From NCBI GenBank assembly GCA_023078685.1, contig JALGAS010000008.1:1240001-1304000 (forward strand): a DNA stretch of 64,000 nt, read 5' to 3'. Position numbers and translations under genes: made by a program. The stretch is from Neopestalotiopsis rosae (lineage: Eukaryota; Ascomycota; Sordariomycetes; Amphisphaeriales; Sporocadaceae). The notes below the pieces were generated by a model that saw nothing but the letters and a program-made list of their open reading frames with translations, was not told the origin of the DNA and did not search any database. This document shows, piece by piece, positions 11,701-20,979 of this stretch. The stretch's first letter is position 1, and each line of letters begins with the position of its first letter.

Positions 11701-14586
11701 AGCTTACGTATCTGGAAGTTTGGATGCATCATTTTATTATGGATTCTCAATTGTCGTAAGTGAAGTTTGGTGAGACCATGGCTTAGACACGACCTGACAA
11801 ATCATACAGGCCACCCTTGACGGAATTGGTTCCATGGACGTGAAGCAAGCTAATGGCCTCCTCAAAGTTACTGGCCAGACTGACCTGACTTATGTCATTG
11901 GCGGAATGGGTTCAGTTGATATCTCAAAAGCTGGAAAAGGTAATCCCGCCTTCAATCAACTCAACCCTGTCAGCCTTCCTGGCCACACCGTGAATGCCGG
12001 AAATGACCATGGATGGGTTACATTTGACCCGTACTACCAAATCACATACCAAATGGCGACGTTTAACGGGACTGGTGACGACGACTTCTCCAATAGCATC
12101 GCTTCCTTCAATGGTCTGATGAGCACGCGCACCATCTCGGACTTGGGAGACTTTGAAGTGTACTACCCACCCCTCGACCCAGACACTGTCAATGGGGAGA
12201 ATGACAATCGAAATGCCAACAAAATCTCCGTGTCGAGCGAAAATGTTCTCTACAACAGTCCAGGCCAAGGCGGCAAGATTGCTATTGGAACATACGTGAA
12301 ATTTGGTCTGAAGGTCTCATTCTTTCTCTTCGCCGATTTGTTCAAATGGGACGTTGGACTTCCAGACGTAAGTACAAATCGACTCACCATTGAAATCATG
12401 ACTAATCATCAACCAGATGTCATTGACCTACAACACGATGACCGAGTTTACCTTTTCACCGTCGAGCTCAACCGAGTCCTGTGCCGATCTAGAAACAATG
12501 CAAGTGACCTTGGAAAACACGAGAAGCAACAAAAGGAGCTAACAGTATTTCCAGAACTAATGTTTTCCAATCAGTTGACAATGCGTAAGTTCGGCCGTCA
12601 ATTCGGTACAGTCCAGGAGAAAAGCGTTTAACAATATTATAGGGCATCGGTGAACTGGGATGACTTTTATGTTCAGCTCGCCTATGATCGTGTAGGTATC
12701 TCGAGCCTTCATTATGATTTATGGTATTGACCTTACGTAGCAAGGGCCTTCTGATGCGGATTTGTGTTATCCCAATGCAGACGGTCTTACTAACAGCAAG
12801 AAACGATCATTGATCCCCACAGAACTCCATCAGTTGTCCCAGGCAGTAGACATCAACAACTCTTCGGAAGAGAACACTGCCAAGGAAATTGAGCGCAATG
12901 AACCCGCAGAAATCTCCCCTATTCGTCGCCAAAGTGGGAACGGATTGATGCCAGGCTGGGGCTATGGTGACTATGCTGGCATTGATCCACTGACTTACAT
13001 GGGGACGACGGGAGAGAGTGCATTCTCCTCGCAGGACCCCAAGTTCAAGTGTCAGAACTGCGTCGATTGTGGGGAAGACGACGAGGACGAATCTCAGAAA
13101 TGCTGTGGCTGTGTCTGCATGCAATGTGCCTTTGGTTTCCGCGACATTCCTACATGCGACGAGTGCGACCCAATCAACCCAGCGAATGAGGTGGCCTGGC
13201 CAGGACCGTCCTATTCACTCACAAGACGATCGGATGGAGGCGAGGTCCTTGACAAGTATGATCTTGAAGATCGTGCAAGCGATCCAAACAAAGCAAACAT
13301 TGGCCCCAAGAACGTCAAAGTCTGTGGTAAGAGCTTCGGTGGCAGTGGAGACTACCGCTATCCGTCGTTCCCCAAGGACGTGACCAAGAATTGGGCAGCT
13401 ATGGATAATGGAAGATGGGGTCCTATCTCAGCGTAAGCGCGATCTCAATCCCATGCAGCAAAATTTATCCCCGATATTAATTCTTTGACAGCTACTGGGG
13501 TAATTCTTCGAGTGTTTGCTCCTCGTGGGCTGTTGGGCGTACATCGAGTGCAGACAGGACAAAACTTCCAGACGGTACTTTGGTCCGCTCAGACTACCAA
13601 AGTACGTGCCTGTCCAGTGACTTTCACCAGACCAAAACTGCTGACATTATTTGATAGCTGAGCACGTCTTTGAGGGCCAGCTGATTGGTGCCTTCTTCAA
13701 TCAATGGCTTGCTAATGGCAAGCTTGATCAGCAAAATCCGGCTCCGAGTACCTACACGCCCAAGATGCCATGTGCCGTGACGAATGCGTGGATAACAAAC
13801 TACAGAACAACATACCCATGGACACTTGACGGTGGTGGGGTTCGGTTCATATCCCTTCTATTGGCAGAATTGGGAAGCATTGCTCACATGGATCGTTTGA
13901 CCATTTATCTGTCGAGGCCCAATGCAAAGAAAGGCAACGTAAGTTCACACCCGATACTTATATCATGTCAAGTTCAATCGAATTCTGACCCAGTCTTCAG
14001 CTATTCACTCAATTACAACCTGTACTTCCATCAACATATGATGGTATGTCACAAGAACAGCAGCTTCAGGTCGTCAAAGAGTTTGGTAGGTACTTGAGAT
14101 AATCAAATCTTCCTGGAATGGGCTAACATGTGCCTCTTCTCTTCAATTCTAGGCATGAACTTTTACTACATGAACACTCAAGAGGTCTGGAACAAGTTTT
14201 GCGCGACGTACGAAGCAATCTATGACCGCCTTGGAGACTTTGATACGTGGTTTGCACAGCAGACGGGGACGGGCGTTACAATTCCCAACCTGCAAGACGA
14301 GTGGAAAGACTACATCCGCATCACCCTCGATAGCTTATCGCGTAACGCGCAGGCAAGTTTTGATACCGCGTACAACAACAGAAGGTATGTGCTGAATTTC
14401 TTCTTCTAACCGGTTGGCGCCTCTGTTTCTTACTCAAACTCTAACCTACTCCGCAGGTATGGGATCTGGGGGCCGTATCTCGATCCGCCATACACGTTCT
14501 ACTGGCTCTACAATAAGCTATGGAATCGAGGATATCTTAAATTTACCCTGACATGCAACAACATGGATCCTACCACAGTCTCTTAA
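8728..14586 (+). CDS. Killer-toxin-like class V chitinase (CBM18 x2, GH18, long C-terminal region)
   Basis: Twenty exons sum to 4689 nt, 1562 residues: 8728-9122, 9183-9610, 9660-9665, 9792-10096, 10155-10281, 10376-10435, 10491-10587, 10636-11152, 11204-11252, 11310-11755, 11810-12367, 12417-12499, 12546-12584, 12643-12691, 12741-13432, 13492-13601, 13658-13938, 14001-14085, 14153-14384, 14457-14586. A signal peptide (residues 1-30) is followed by two CBM18 chitin-binding domains (about 64-99 and 104-142) and a GH18 domain (about 157-520). The GH18 domain has the SxGG-type ALGGWSFSD and the catalytic DGVDFDWE motif, with acid E279. The remaining 900 or so residues match no domain I can name, apart from a CxxC-rich patch, but such tails are usual in subgroup C chitinases. 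No LysM is present here; the LysM domains are on the divergent neighbour. Dibasic KR/KKR sites at residues 156-157, 587-588 and about 1074 are possible kexin cuts. An internal Met at 8749 is an alternative start. Confidence 0.9.
9660..9665 (+). other. Six-nucleotide micro-exon in the chitinase catalytic motif
   Basis: Exon ACTTTG lies between introns 9611-9659 (GTAAGT...TTCAG) and 9666-9791 (GTACGT...CATAG). Joining G|ACTTTG|AT gives Asp-Phe-Asp and restores the GH18 DxxDxDxE motif as DGVDFDWE. Skipping it keeps frame but deletes two residues of the motif, which would destroy the active site. The motif logic makes this a strong call although no transcript is available. Confidence 0.85.
12500..12545 (+). 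other. Probable GC-AG intron of 46 nt
   Basis: No GT donor in this stretch joins the two flanking frames. A GCAAGT donor at 12500, the commonest non-canonical form, with a CTAACAG end at 12545 gives phase 2 and the continuous reading ADLETIISRTNVFQSVDNAA. That lets the 20 exons sum to a whole number of codons. Confidence 0.65.
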
Positions 14587-15294
14587 GTAATAGAGTAGCC
14601 GAGAACTATTAGATACCTACTCTATAGACTATTAATTATTGCCAACGCGAAGATAAATAATGGGGGACTCGCCAGCCATATAATCTGCTTCTCTTTGCGA
14701 TGAAATCTCGTCAAAATGGAAGGCCTATGAAATTCAAACTGTTATAGATATAAACAATAATGAAGTAAGGCATAATTTCAATGATGCATTGCACACATGA
14801 AAATATCGTGTAAAGGATGAGGGCAAGTCGCGCGATTAGACATTGAAGTTACATACATACCTATGTACATATGTAACCTAGGTACCTATAGTTATGCCCC
14901 TGTGGTTATGGGAGTGTATCTGCCCGAGGTCAGGTAGTACACACCTGCATTTAGCTAACTCGATAGCGCAATCCTCCGATGCAACCTCCAGGGGGTTACC
15001 ACTAGCAGACTGGGGCCGTCCGCCAGACATTTACCCTGAAGCCCCCGACTGTTGGTGTCCATAAGAACCGTTCAGTGTCCCCCTCCCCGCCGCATTTCAG
15101 CGGCTTCTTGGCTGTTGCCAGTGCCTTGTGCGCCCGGGACAAAAACTGCTAAACACCTGCACAAAGCTAATTGATCTCCCCCACCAACGCCTACCCAAAT
15201 ATCATCGCGGCTTCCATATCTCCCCATAAAGTATCGCGCCCTCCACTCTCGAACCTGCTCTCCTCGGCCGCAAGCCGGCCGGGCGCAATCAGTC
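14587..15294. other. Intergenic, no gene seen
   Basis: This holds the 3' flank of the chitinase gene and the promoter of the F-box gene. It includes an AT-rich stretch with ACATACATACCTATGTACATATGT (split palindromic) around 14852-14875 and CCTAGGTACC at about 14878. The minus-strand ORF at 15072-15524 overlaps the F-box gene antisense and looks like a shadow. Confidence 0.55.
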
Positions 15295-16884
15295 ATGCCA
15301 CGCACTGATCCACTGACGAATCTCCCTCCGGAAATATATGCCCATGTTATCTCCAACCTGAAAAATGCCACAAAAAAGAGTCTGCGTTTGACTTGTACTG
15401 CTTTGCGAGACAGGACTCCTCTGCGGCTCGAGAGGGTCTTCCTATCTGCCAATGCGCGAAACGTCGAGGTTTTCCGCGCAATTGCAGACCACGACGTGTT
15501 CCGTCGAGGCGTCACGGAGATCATCTGGGATGATGCATGCTTGCCAGATCACGTCAAGCGGGATGGCGATGATCAGATGGACGACGACCTCTACAATGAT
15601 GTAGAGGGCATAACCGAGGACGAGGCATGTCCCACCTGGTTTATTCGATCTTGCAAAGAGAACCTCGACGAGATCTCAAATCGCAAAGGCGCAGATGATG
15701 ATGACTTACCGCAGCACGTGGACAGGAAGAAACAGATTGAGGCGCAGCTGCCACCCGAGGTGTCTTATGCATATTATCAGGGTCTCCTACTGCAACAACA
15801 GAGTGTGTTGGCCTCCCAGACTGATGCGAACGCGCTCAAGTATGGGATCACTCGATTTCCTGCACTACGGCGCGTGACAATTACACCGACGGCCCACGGC
15901 GTGCTATACTCACCGCTGTATGAGACTCCCATGATTCGCGCTTTCCCCTATGGCTTAAATTATTCGATTCCTCGCGGTTGGCCCACCACGCGACTTGGAC
16001 ACTCACCACCATATGACGCGCCGTCTTGGGATGACGAGGGTCAGAAATTCATGTGGCGCGGGGTTTCAATCGTCTTGCGCGCCCTGGCGGAGCAAGACCA
16101 TCATGTTTCCGAGTTTGTCGTAGATGTTCATGGACTTTGCTCGGGGCTGAATCCTCACATGTTCGACAACGAGACTCACGAGGAGTACCAGAACCTCGTC
16201 GCCCTTGTCCGGAAGCCAAGCTTTACTCGTCTTGACCTCGCGCTCTTGATCGCGAGCCAGCAAGATGACGGGTGGCCTACCTTTCGCAACGGGCATCTTC
16301 GGCGCGTGATGGGCGAGGCCAGGAGTCTACAACATGTCTCATTGTGTACAGACTTGGGGCCTGGCCAAGAATTCGACATTGCCGAGGATGATGATCAGCA
16401 GATTCGACTACAGACTGTATACCCTGTCGATACTTGGCAAGACCTCAAGCACTTGGGATTACGAGGCTTTGTGGTGCGACAAGACGATCTGATGTCTTTT
16501 CTTGCATCGCTCCCGCCCTCCTTGCGGTCTTTGGACTTGAGCTTCCTCAGATTTTACGGCACCGGCAACTACAGGAGTCTTATTTGTGAGATGCGGGATA
16601 GACTCGACTGGCGTGATCGTCCCTTTGATGAAAGGCCGGTGGTGGTCATTGGCGTGGAATCGTGGCTGGAGACCTTGGTTGGGCGGGCCATTTGGCTCCA
16701 GGACGAAATATCGCACTTCTTCTATGACCACGGACCGAATCCATTTGGTAGTGAGAACGAACCATCTCCGAACCGAGTCCAGCTGGGTTTCGGTATCGAG
16801 CGTGATGAGTTCGATCCAATTCATGAGAGACCATGGGTGGATTACGATGAACTAGCGCGCTTGGGCTATTATCCAAGCGGTTGA
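15295..16884 (+). CDS. F-box protein
   Basis: A single uninterrupted frame of 529 residues starts with an F-box at about residues 7-50 (LTNLPPEIYAHVISNL, then KSLRLTCTALRD). F-box proteins bind Skp1 and present substrates to an SCF ubiquitin ligase. The remainder contains weakly periodic Leu-rich segments (LQHVSLCTDLG, LKHLGLRGF, LRSLDLSFLRFYG at about residues 340-425), consistent with a degenerate leucine-rich-repeat substrate-binding region, as in many fungal F-box proteins. Substrate unknown. It ends 112 nt from the convergent secreted-protein gene. It is the only clearly intracellular protein in the first 19 kb. Confidence 0.82.
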   Translation: MPRTDPLTNLPPEIYAHVISNLKNATKKSLRLTCTALRDRTPLRLERVFLSANARNVEVFRAIADHDVFRRGVTEIIWDDACLPDHVKRDGDDQMDDDLYNDVEGITEDEACPTWFIRSCKENLDEISNRKGADDDDLPQHVDRKKQIEAQLPPEVSYAYYQGLLLQQQSVLASQTDANALKYGITRFPALRRVTITPTAHGVLYSPLYETPMIRAFPYGLNYSIPRGWPTTRLGHSPPYDAPSWDDEGQKFMWRGVSIVLRALAEQDHHVSEFVVDVHGLCSGLNPHMFDNETHEEYQNLVALVRKPSFTRLDLALLIASQQDDGWPTFRNGHLRRVMGEARSLQHVSLCTDLGPGQEFDIAEDDDQQIRLQTVYPVDTWQDLKHLGLRGFVVRQDDLMSFLASLPPSLRSLDLSFLRFYGTGNYRSLICEMRDRLDWRDRPFDERPVVVIGVESWLETLVGRAIWLQDEISHFFYDHGPNPFGSENEPSPNRVQLGFGIERDEFDPIHERPWVDYDELARLGYYPSG

Positions 16885-16996
16885 GGCCGATACTTAAAGA
16901 CAAATGTGAATTCTACATGCAAAACGACTAAGAGAACCATTATGTGGAATTACTCGAAATGAGACAACAGAAGAACAGACAAATAGAAGTCCAGCA

Positions 16997-19058
16997 TCAA
17001 GTAGCAACCTTGACGGTGTTTTGCAGATCCGGGATGGCAGACAAGGGATCGTCAATGAGACCGCACAATGCTTCAAGCTCCACGCCTTCTAGAGCATCCG
17101 CGCTAAGCAGCTCAGGCGCAAGAATCGCCATGGCCGCAGTAATCGCAGCAGCAACCTCCTCGCACAGGAAACCCTCACCAGCAGTTTCGTCGAGTGTTAC
17201 GCCGATGTTGAGATGATTAGCATATGGGTTCTTCCCATCGGACATGACGACAGCTGTAAACTAACCTCGTTAGCCGATGATTCACTCATTCGCTATTGCT
17301 GCAATTACTCACTAATCTCATTAGGTGCGCTGCACATGCGCGCTTCGTAGTGACAAGTTAGTGGAGCGCCGCAATCATCCAGACAACGTTCCGCTAGTTG
17401 GCGATCTTCGAGCGCCAGGCCGCCACGTTCCCAGAGAACATGACCATCGTCACGGCGGATCTTCCTCCTCAGTCGGTTAGGGCTGATAGGCCCGCTTCCA
17501 CAGCCTGACCCTGTCTCGTCGGCTTCTGCTTCATATGTCACATTTTTGCAGAGTCCTAGGTCTTCATTGTTCAGTGCAGCGATCCAACTAGAAATGCCTA
17601 CTGACAGCATCTTTTCTAGTACGTCCTCGCTCGTGCTAGGTTGAGTGAGAATGTAGGTCAGTCCAACTCCATTCAACAAAAGAAGCTACAATCCTGGGAG
17701 ACTCACTACTGGGCATCTTGCAGGTACATGGCAGGCTTGAGTGGCTCTTCGCCATCAGCAATCGCCGCCTCCACGTTGTCCATCTCGGCGTGGTCAGATT
17801 TGCAGCCCGAACCACTGCACATTCCCTTGAGCTTGGTGAACATTTCCTTGGCCAAATCTTTGCCATCGTTGCCATCGCCGGCGTTGCCAATGTCAATCGT
17901 GGACAGATTGGCCACCCACGCTGCATACGTGGGCGTCGCCGTTGGCGTACATCCGGCAACGGTGGTGCAGGTTTCGGATCCGACAACGCCCCCAACATCA
18001 GTGCATGCAACGCAATTGGTTGTCCAAACGCTGGTTTCGGTTGTAACGGTAGCTGATGCTGTGGCTCCCGGAATACTTGTATAAGCACAGCTCGAGGCGT
18101 ACGCACCTCCTGTCGACAATATCTTCAAGGTGGAGGACTCATTGCAAAGACAATAAGCATCAACGCCTCTGTCCGGATCTGGTCCGTAGACATCACAGGA
18201 TGGCTTAGCATCAGGTGCTGCAGTTATGGTGCTTTTGGCAGAGGACGTAGGGGTAGTAGAAGTTGCAGAGGGAAGAGGGCACGAGTCAGTCGCGTTGTCT
18301 CTACGGACTTTGGCGGGGGCAGGAGGACTTCCGAAGTCAATATCTGGGAGTGGGTAGAGGTTTCCATCCCCTTGCCTCCAGTCCGTGTTTCTCGCAAAGT
18401 TGTTGCCCATGTCAACGTGAGTGATGGCTGTAATGTCTGGGTTTCTCTGCAAGTTGGGTAGTTCCATCTGCCTCCAAATATTGGGCAGCTGAATTGGATT
18501 TTGGAATATGCCGGGAGGGCCGGGATCCGAAGCCGCGCTGGTTCGACTTCCAGTGACTAGGAAGACCTCACCACTAGAGCTTTGAGCCATTGCAATTGCA
18601 AACAGGTTGCGCAGGTAGTCTTGTCGTGCCTGTTGTCCCACCAGGTTGAAGTCGGGACGGCTGCCGTCTACTCCTGGGTCTCCACCGACAATCTGCCACC
18701 ACCTTTGCCCCATCGCGTCATTGAACATGATGCCTTTAGGGCTAAGTTTGTCGCGCAGACCGGTTCGAGTAGCCACCGTGGTAGCACCCATTGAGTAAAA
18801 CACGGTCGAGCCACTATTGATGAGGCCGCATGTTGCCAGGTCTGCCTTGATGCACTCCAGCGTCGGAAAGGTGATTTCCGGCTGCTGGCAGGCCCAGCCT
18901 CCTGGCGGACTTTCATTCTTGCAAACTGCCCATATATCATTATCGGGAGTCCCTGGATCAGAGTCTGGGTCTCTTAGGGACGAAAAGCAACCGCCCCCCA
19001 GGATACCAGGGATGAATAGGACCAGCAAGGCTGGGCAGAAATGTCGAAAAACGACCAT
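16997..19058 (-). CDS. Secreted Cys/Thr-rich protein of unknown function, chitinase-locus companion
   Basis: Three exons on the minus strand (19058-17707, 17635-17313, 17253-16997) give 643 residues; both introns have GTGAGT donors and good branch points. The N-terminus MVVFRHFCPALLVLFIPGIL is a signal peptide. Residues 30-240 form a putative globular domain with VFYSMGAT (86-93), MFNDAMGQRWW (111-121), SGEVFLVTG (162-170) and LPNIWRQMELPNLQ (191-204). After a dibasic RR (252-253) comes a Thr/Ser linker, then a Cys-rich part (CLCNESS, NCVACTDVGG) and a helical tail containing further dibasic sites (507-508, 511-512) and an Ala/Leu-rich end. The tail's tone (LCEEVAAAITAAMAILAPEL) is recalled from proteins found beside class V chitinases. 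The N-terminal pattern loosely resembles polymorphic-toxin domains, but I cannot confirm that. Confidence 0.78.
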
Positions 19059-19831
19059 GCCAAGGCTCCTGAATAGAAGAATGTATAGATAATGGTTCCT
19101 TGTAAATTTGACTATAATGCGTGCGGGGAATTGCCAAGTGCCAAGTGTCTTGGCTTCAACTTCCTATACGATACAGAAACCACCATCATTTATAGTCGCG
19201 AAGTTCGTGAGCTGGGAGATTGAAGGAGTTAAGACATCAAGGAATACGAGTCACAGGCAAGGACTGTCATTGCAATACCACAATCCCTCGAAGGATGCTA
19301 TCATTTTCTCATCCATTGTCTCTACGTGTTAATACCGCTTACGGAGGATCTCGGTGTGTTGAGATCTTCGACCTCTGTGCCGCAGGTGGCATACAGTGAT
19401 ATCATGCTGTTATTATATATAGCATCATTCAACTGGCCCTCCACCTTTTTGGTCATGAGTGTATTCATGAATTTGGCCTCTGTGCCGTAGGCGGCGCGAA
19501 ATGATATCATGTTGCCATCATGTACATCATCCTTCGTTCAGCCTTATACTTCATTTCAAGCCAACTACCCGCCTCCTGCCTCGGGATTATGAGGAGAAGA
19601 ATCCTATCTAGTTATATAACCGGCTTTTAGCTCACTATCGTAATCATCTCGTTGCGCCACAATGAATCAGCCTGGGAGGAAATGTAAGGTGATCTGATTT
19701 ATCGCTCTTTGAAAACTTGGTTGTAGAAATGTCTTACGTACTATACTGGACATAAGGATTACTTATACCCCAAACCGAGTATTCCTTGTACTGGGTACAT
19801 TCCTTGCACACCACCAACCAATAAATCTGCC
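19059..19831. other. Intergenic with a diverged direct repeat
   Basis: No convincing gene is seen. The region separates the divergent secreted-protein and ankyrin-like genes, so it should hold both promoters. It contains the imperfect repeat listed separately. Short ORFs at 19108-19332 and 19322-19510 have no domain. Confidence 0.55.
19366..19535. repeat. Two diverged direct repeats of about 65 bp
   Basis: Copy 1 (about 19366-19430) and copy 2 (about 19471-19535) share CCTCTGTGCCG(C/T)AGG(T/C)GGC, then GATATCATG, then a T/C-rich run and CATCATTC/CATCATCC, at the same spacing. The copies start about 105 nt apart and differ at many positions. They do not encode a recognisable protein, so this is either an old local duplication or a pair of regulatory modules. 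Confidence 0.65.
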
Positions 19832-20878
19832 ATGCACCCAAGCGCTGGAGGATTTGCTGCTGCGCCCCAAAGTGCCGGGTTCAGCTACAAGCCGACGGCG
19901 GTACCCACGACCACACCCCATCAAATCAGACATAATCTGCGATACATCCGTTTTTCATCACTTGGCTCGATTCTAAAACGTTTCTTTTGGCACCTTTACG
20001 ATCATATTGAAGAACGCATAATGGTTGTTGAGGCTGCTTCATCAATGACGGATGGCCGAGAGCAGCCCATGCTTGACGCGTGCTCGTCAGGGGACGTTGC
20101 CGCTCTCGAGCGATTGTTTAACATTCACGGCATTGAGCGTGGTAGTAATCCCATCATCACGCAATGCTCCTACGGCACCTGGTCACGGGTAGAATCTAAA
20201 CGAATTCCTGGCTGCATGATCCCTTCGACGATGGAGCTTCTCGAAACCGCCGTGATCGCCAAACAGTTGGCCATAGTCGAATTCATCTTTCAGACTTACC
20301 CTTCGTTTGATCTGAGCGAGTGCCAAGGTGTCGCCAGTGCTATCATTCAAGACCCCGACGCAGCCATACTCAAACGCATCTGTGACCATCAGCCCGCTTT
20401 TGCGAGCATTTCCATGGATTACCACCTCCACACATTCTTTACTCAGGCTTGTGAAAAGCCGCCAGACCACATCGCTCCGGTATTGCATACACTCTTGGAC
20501 TATGACGCAGACATATCTGACGGCTGGGGCGGACTTGGTGCTTTATGGGCAGCCATCTCGAGAGGCCATTCTATAGAAGTCATTGAGAAGGTCCTGAAGT
20601 GTCATTCGTCACAACATACTCCGATCCTCAGCAGCCAAGCAGGAGCAGCTATTGGACGTGGTGACGAAGATATCGTCGCGTTTATATTTTCAAGTAAACA
20701 TATGAGATTCAAAGCCGACCAAGCAGCGCAATATATCGAACAAGCGGAGAAGACGGGTAACAAGGCGATTATCACCATTATTCAGGAATGGATGGACATC
20801 AACAGCAAGCAACACTTGAGGGCACAAGAACCGTGGTTTACGAGAACTTGGCAAAAGGTTCTACGTTCTGGACCTTGA
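19832..20878 (+). CDS. Ankyrin-repeat-like protein
   Basis: A single open frame of 348 residues has helical, ankyrin-style blocks such as PMLDACSSGDVAALERLFNI, ELLETAVIAKQLAIVEFIFQ and LWAAISRGHSIEVIEKVLKC at intervals of 35-65 residues over about residues 79-310. The repeats are diverged and lack most of the GxTPLH signature, so calls for individual repeats are weak. Such proteins bind other proteins; the partner is unknown. The first 63 residues look less like coding sequence, and the Met at 20021 (MVVEAAS) is an attractive alternative start, giving 285 residues. It lies tail to tail with the threonine aldolase gene, about 100 nt apart. Confidence 0.65.
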   Translation: MHPSAGGFAAAPQSAGFSYKPTAVPTTTPHQIRHNLRYIRFSSLGSILKRFFWHLYDHIEERIMVVEAASSMTDGREQPMLDACSSGDVAALERLFNIHGIERGSNPIITQCSYGTWSRVESKRIPGCMIPSTMELLETAVIAKQLAIVEFIFQTYPSFDLSECQGVASAIIQDPDAAILKRICDHQPAFASISMDYHLHTFFTQACEKPPDHIAPVLHTLLDYDADISDGWGGLGALWAAISRGHSIEVIEKVLKCHSSQHTPILSSQAGAAIGRGDEDIVAFIFSSKHMRFKADQAAQYIEQAEKTGNKAIITIIQEWMDINSKQHLRAQEPWFTRTWQKVLRSGP

Positions 20879-20979
20879 TTGTGGAGGGCATATGAACGCA
20901 GGAACAGTGACCAACTATAGCAAGACCTCAAATTTACCATTGAAAATTTTGTTCTTTGCATGGTCCCCATCCTTCTACT

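Noticed and set aside
11834..12631. Long continuous frame in the chitinase gene that runs through two introns
   Set aside because: After 12367 the reading loses protein-like character; the splice at 12367/12417 restores it and lets the gene continue to 14586.
15072..15524. 150-codon minus-strand ORF
   Set aside because: It lies antisense to the F-box start and the region before it, and its composition follows from the opposite coding strand.
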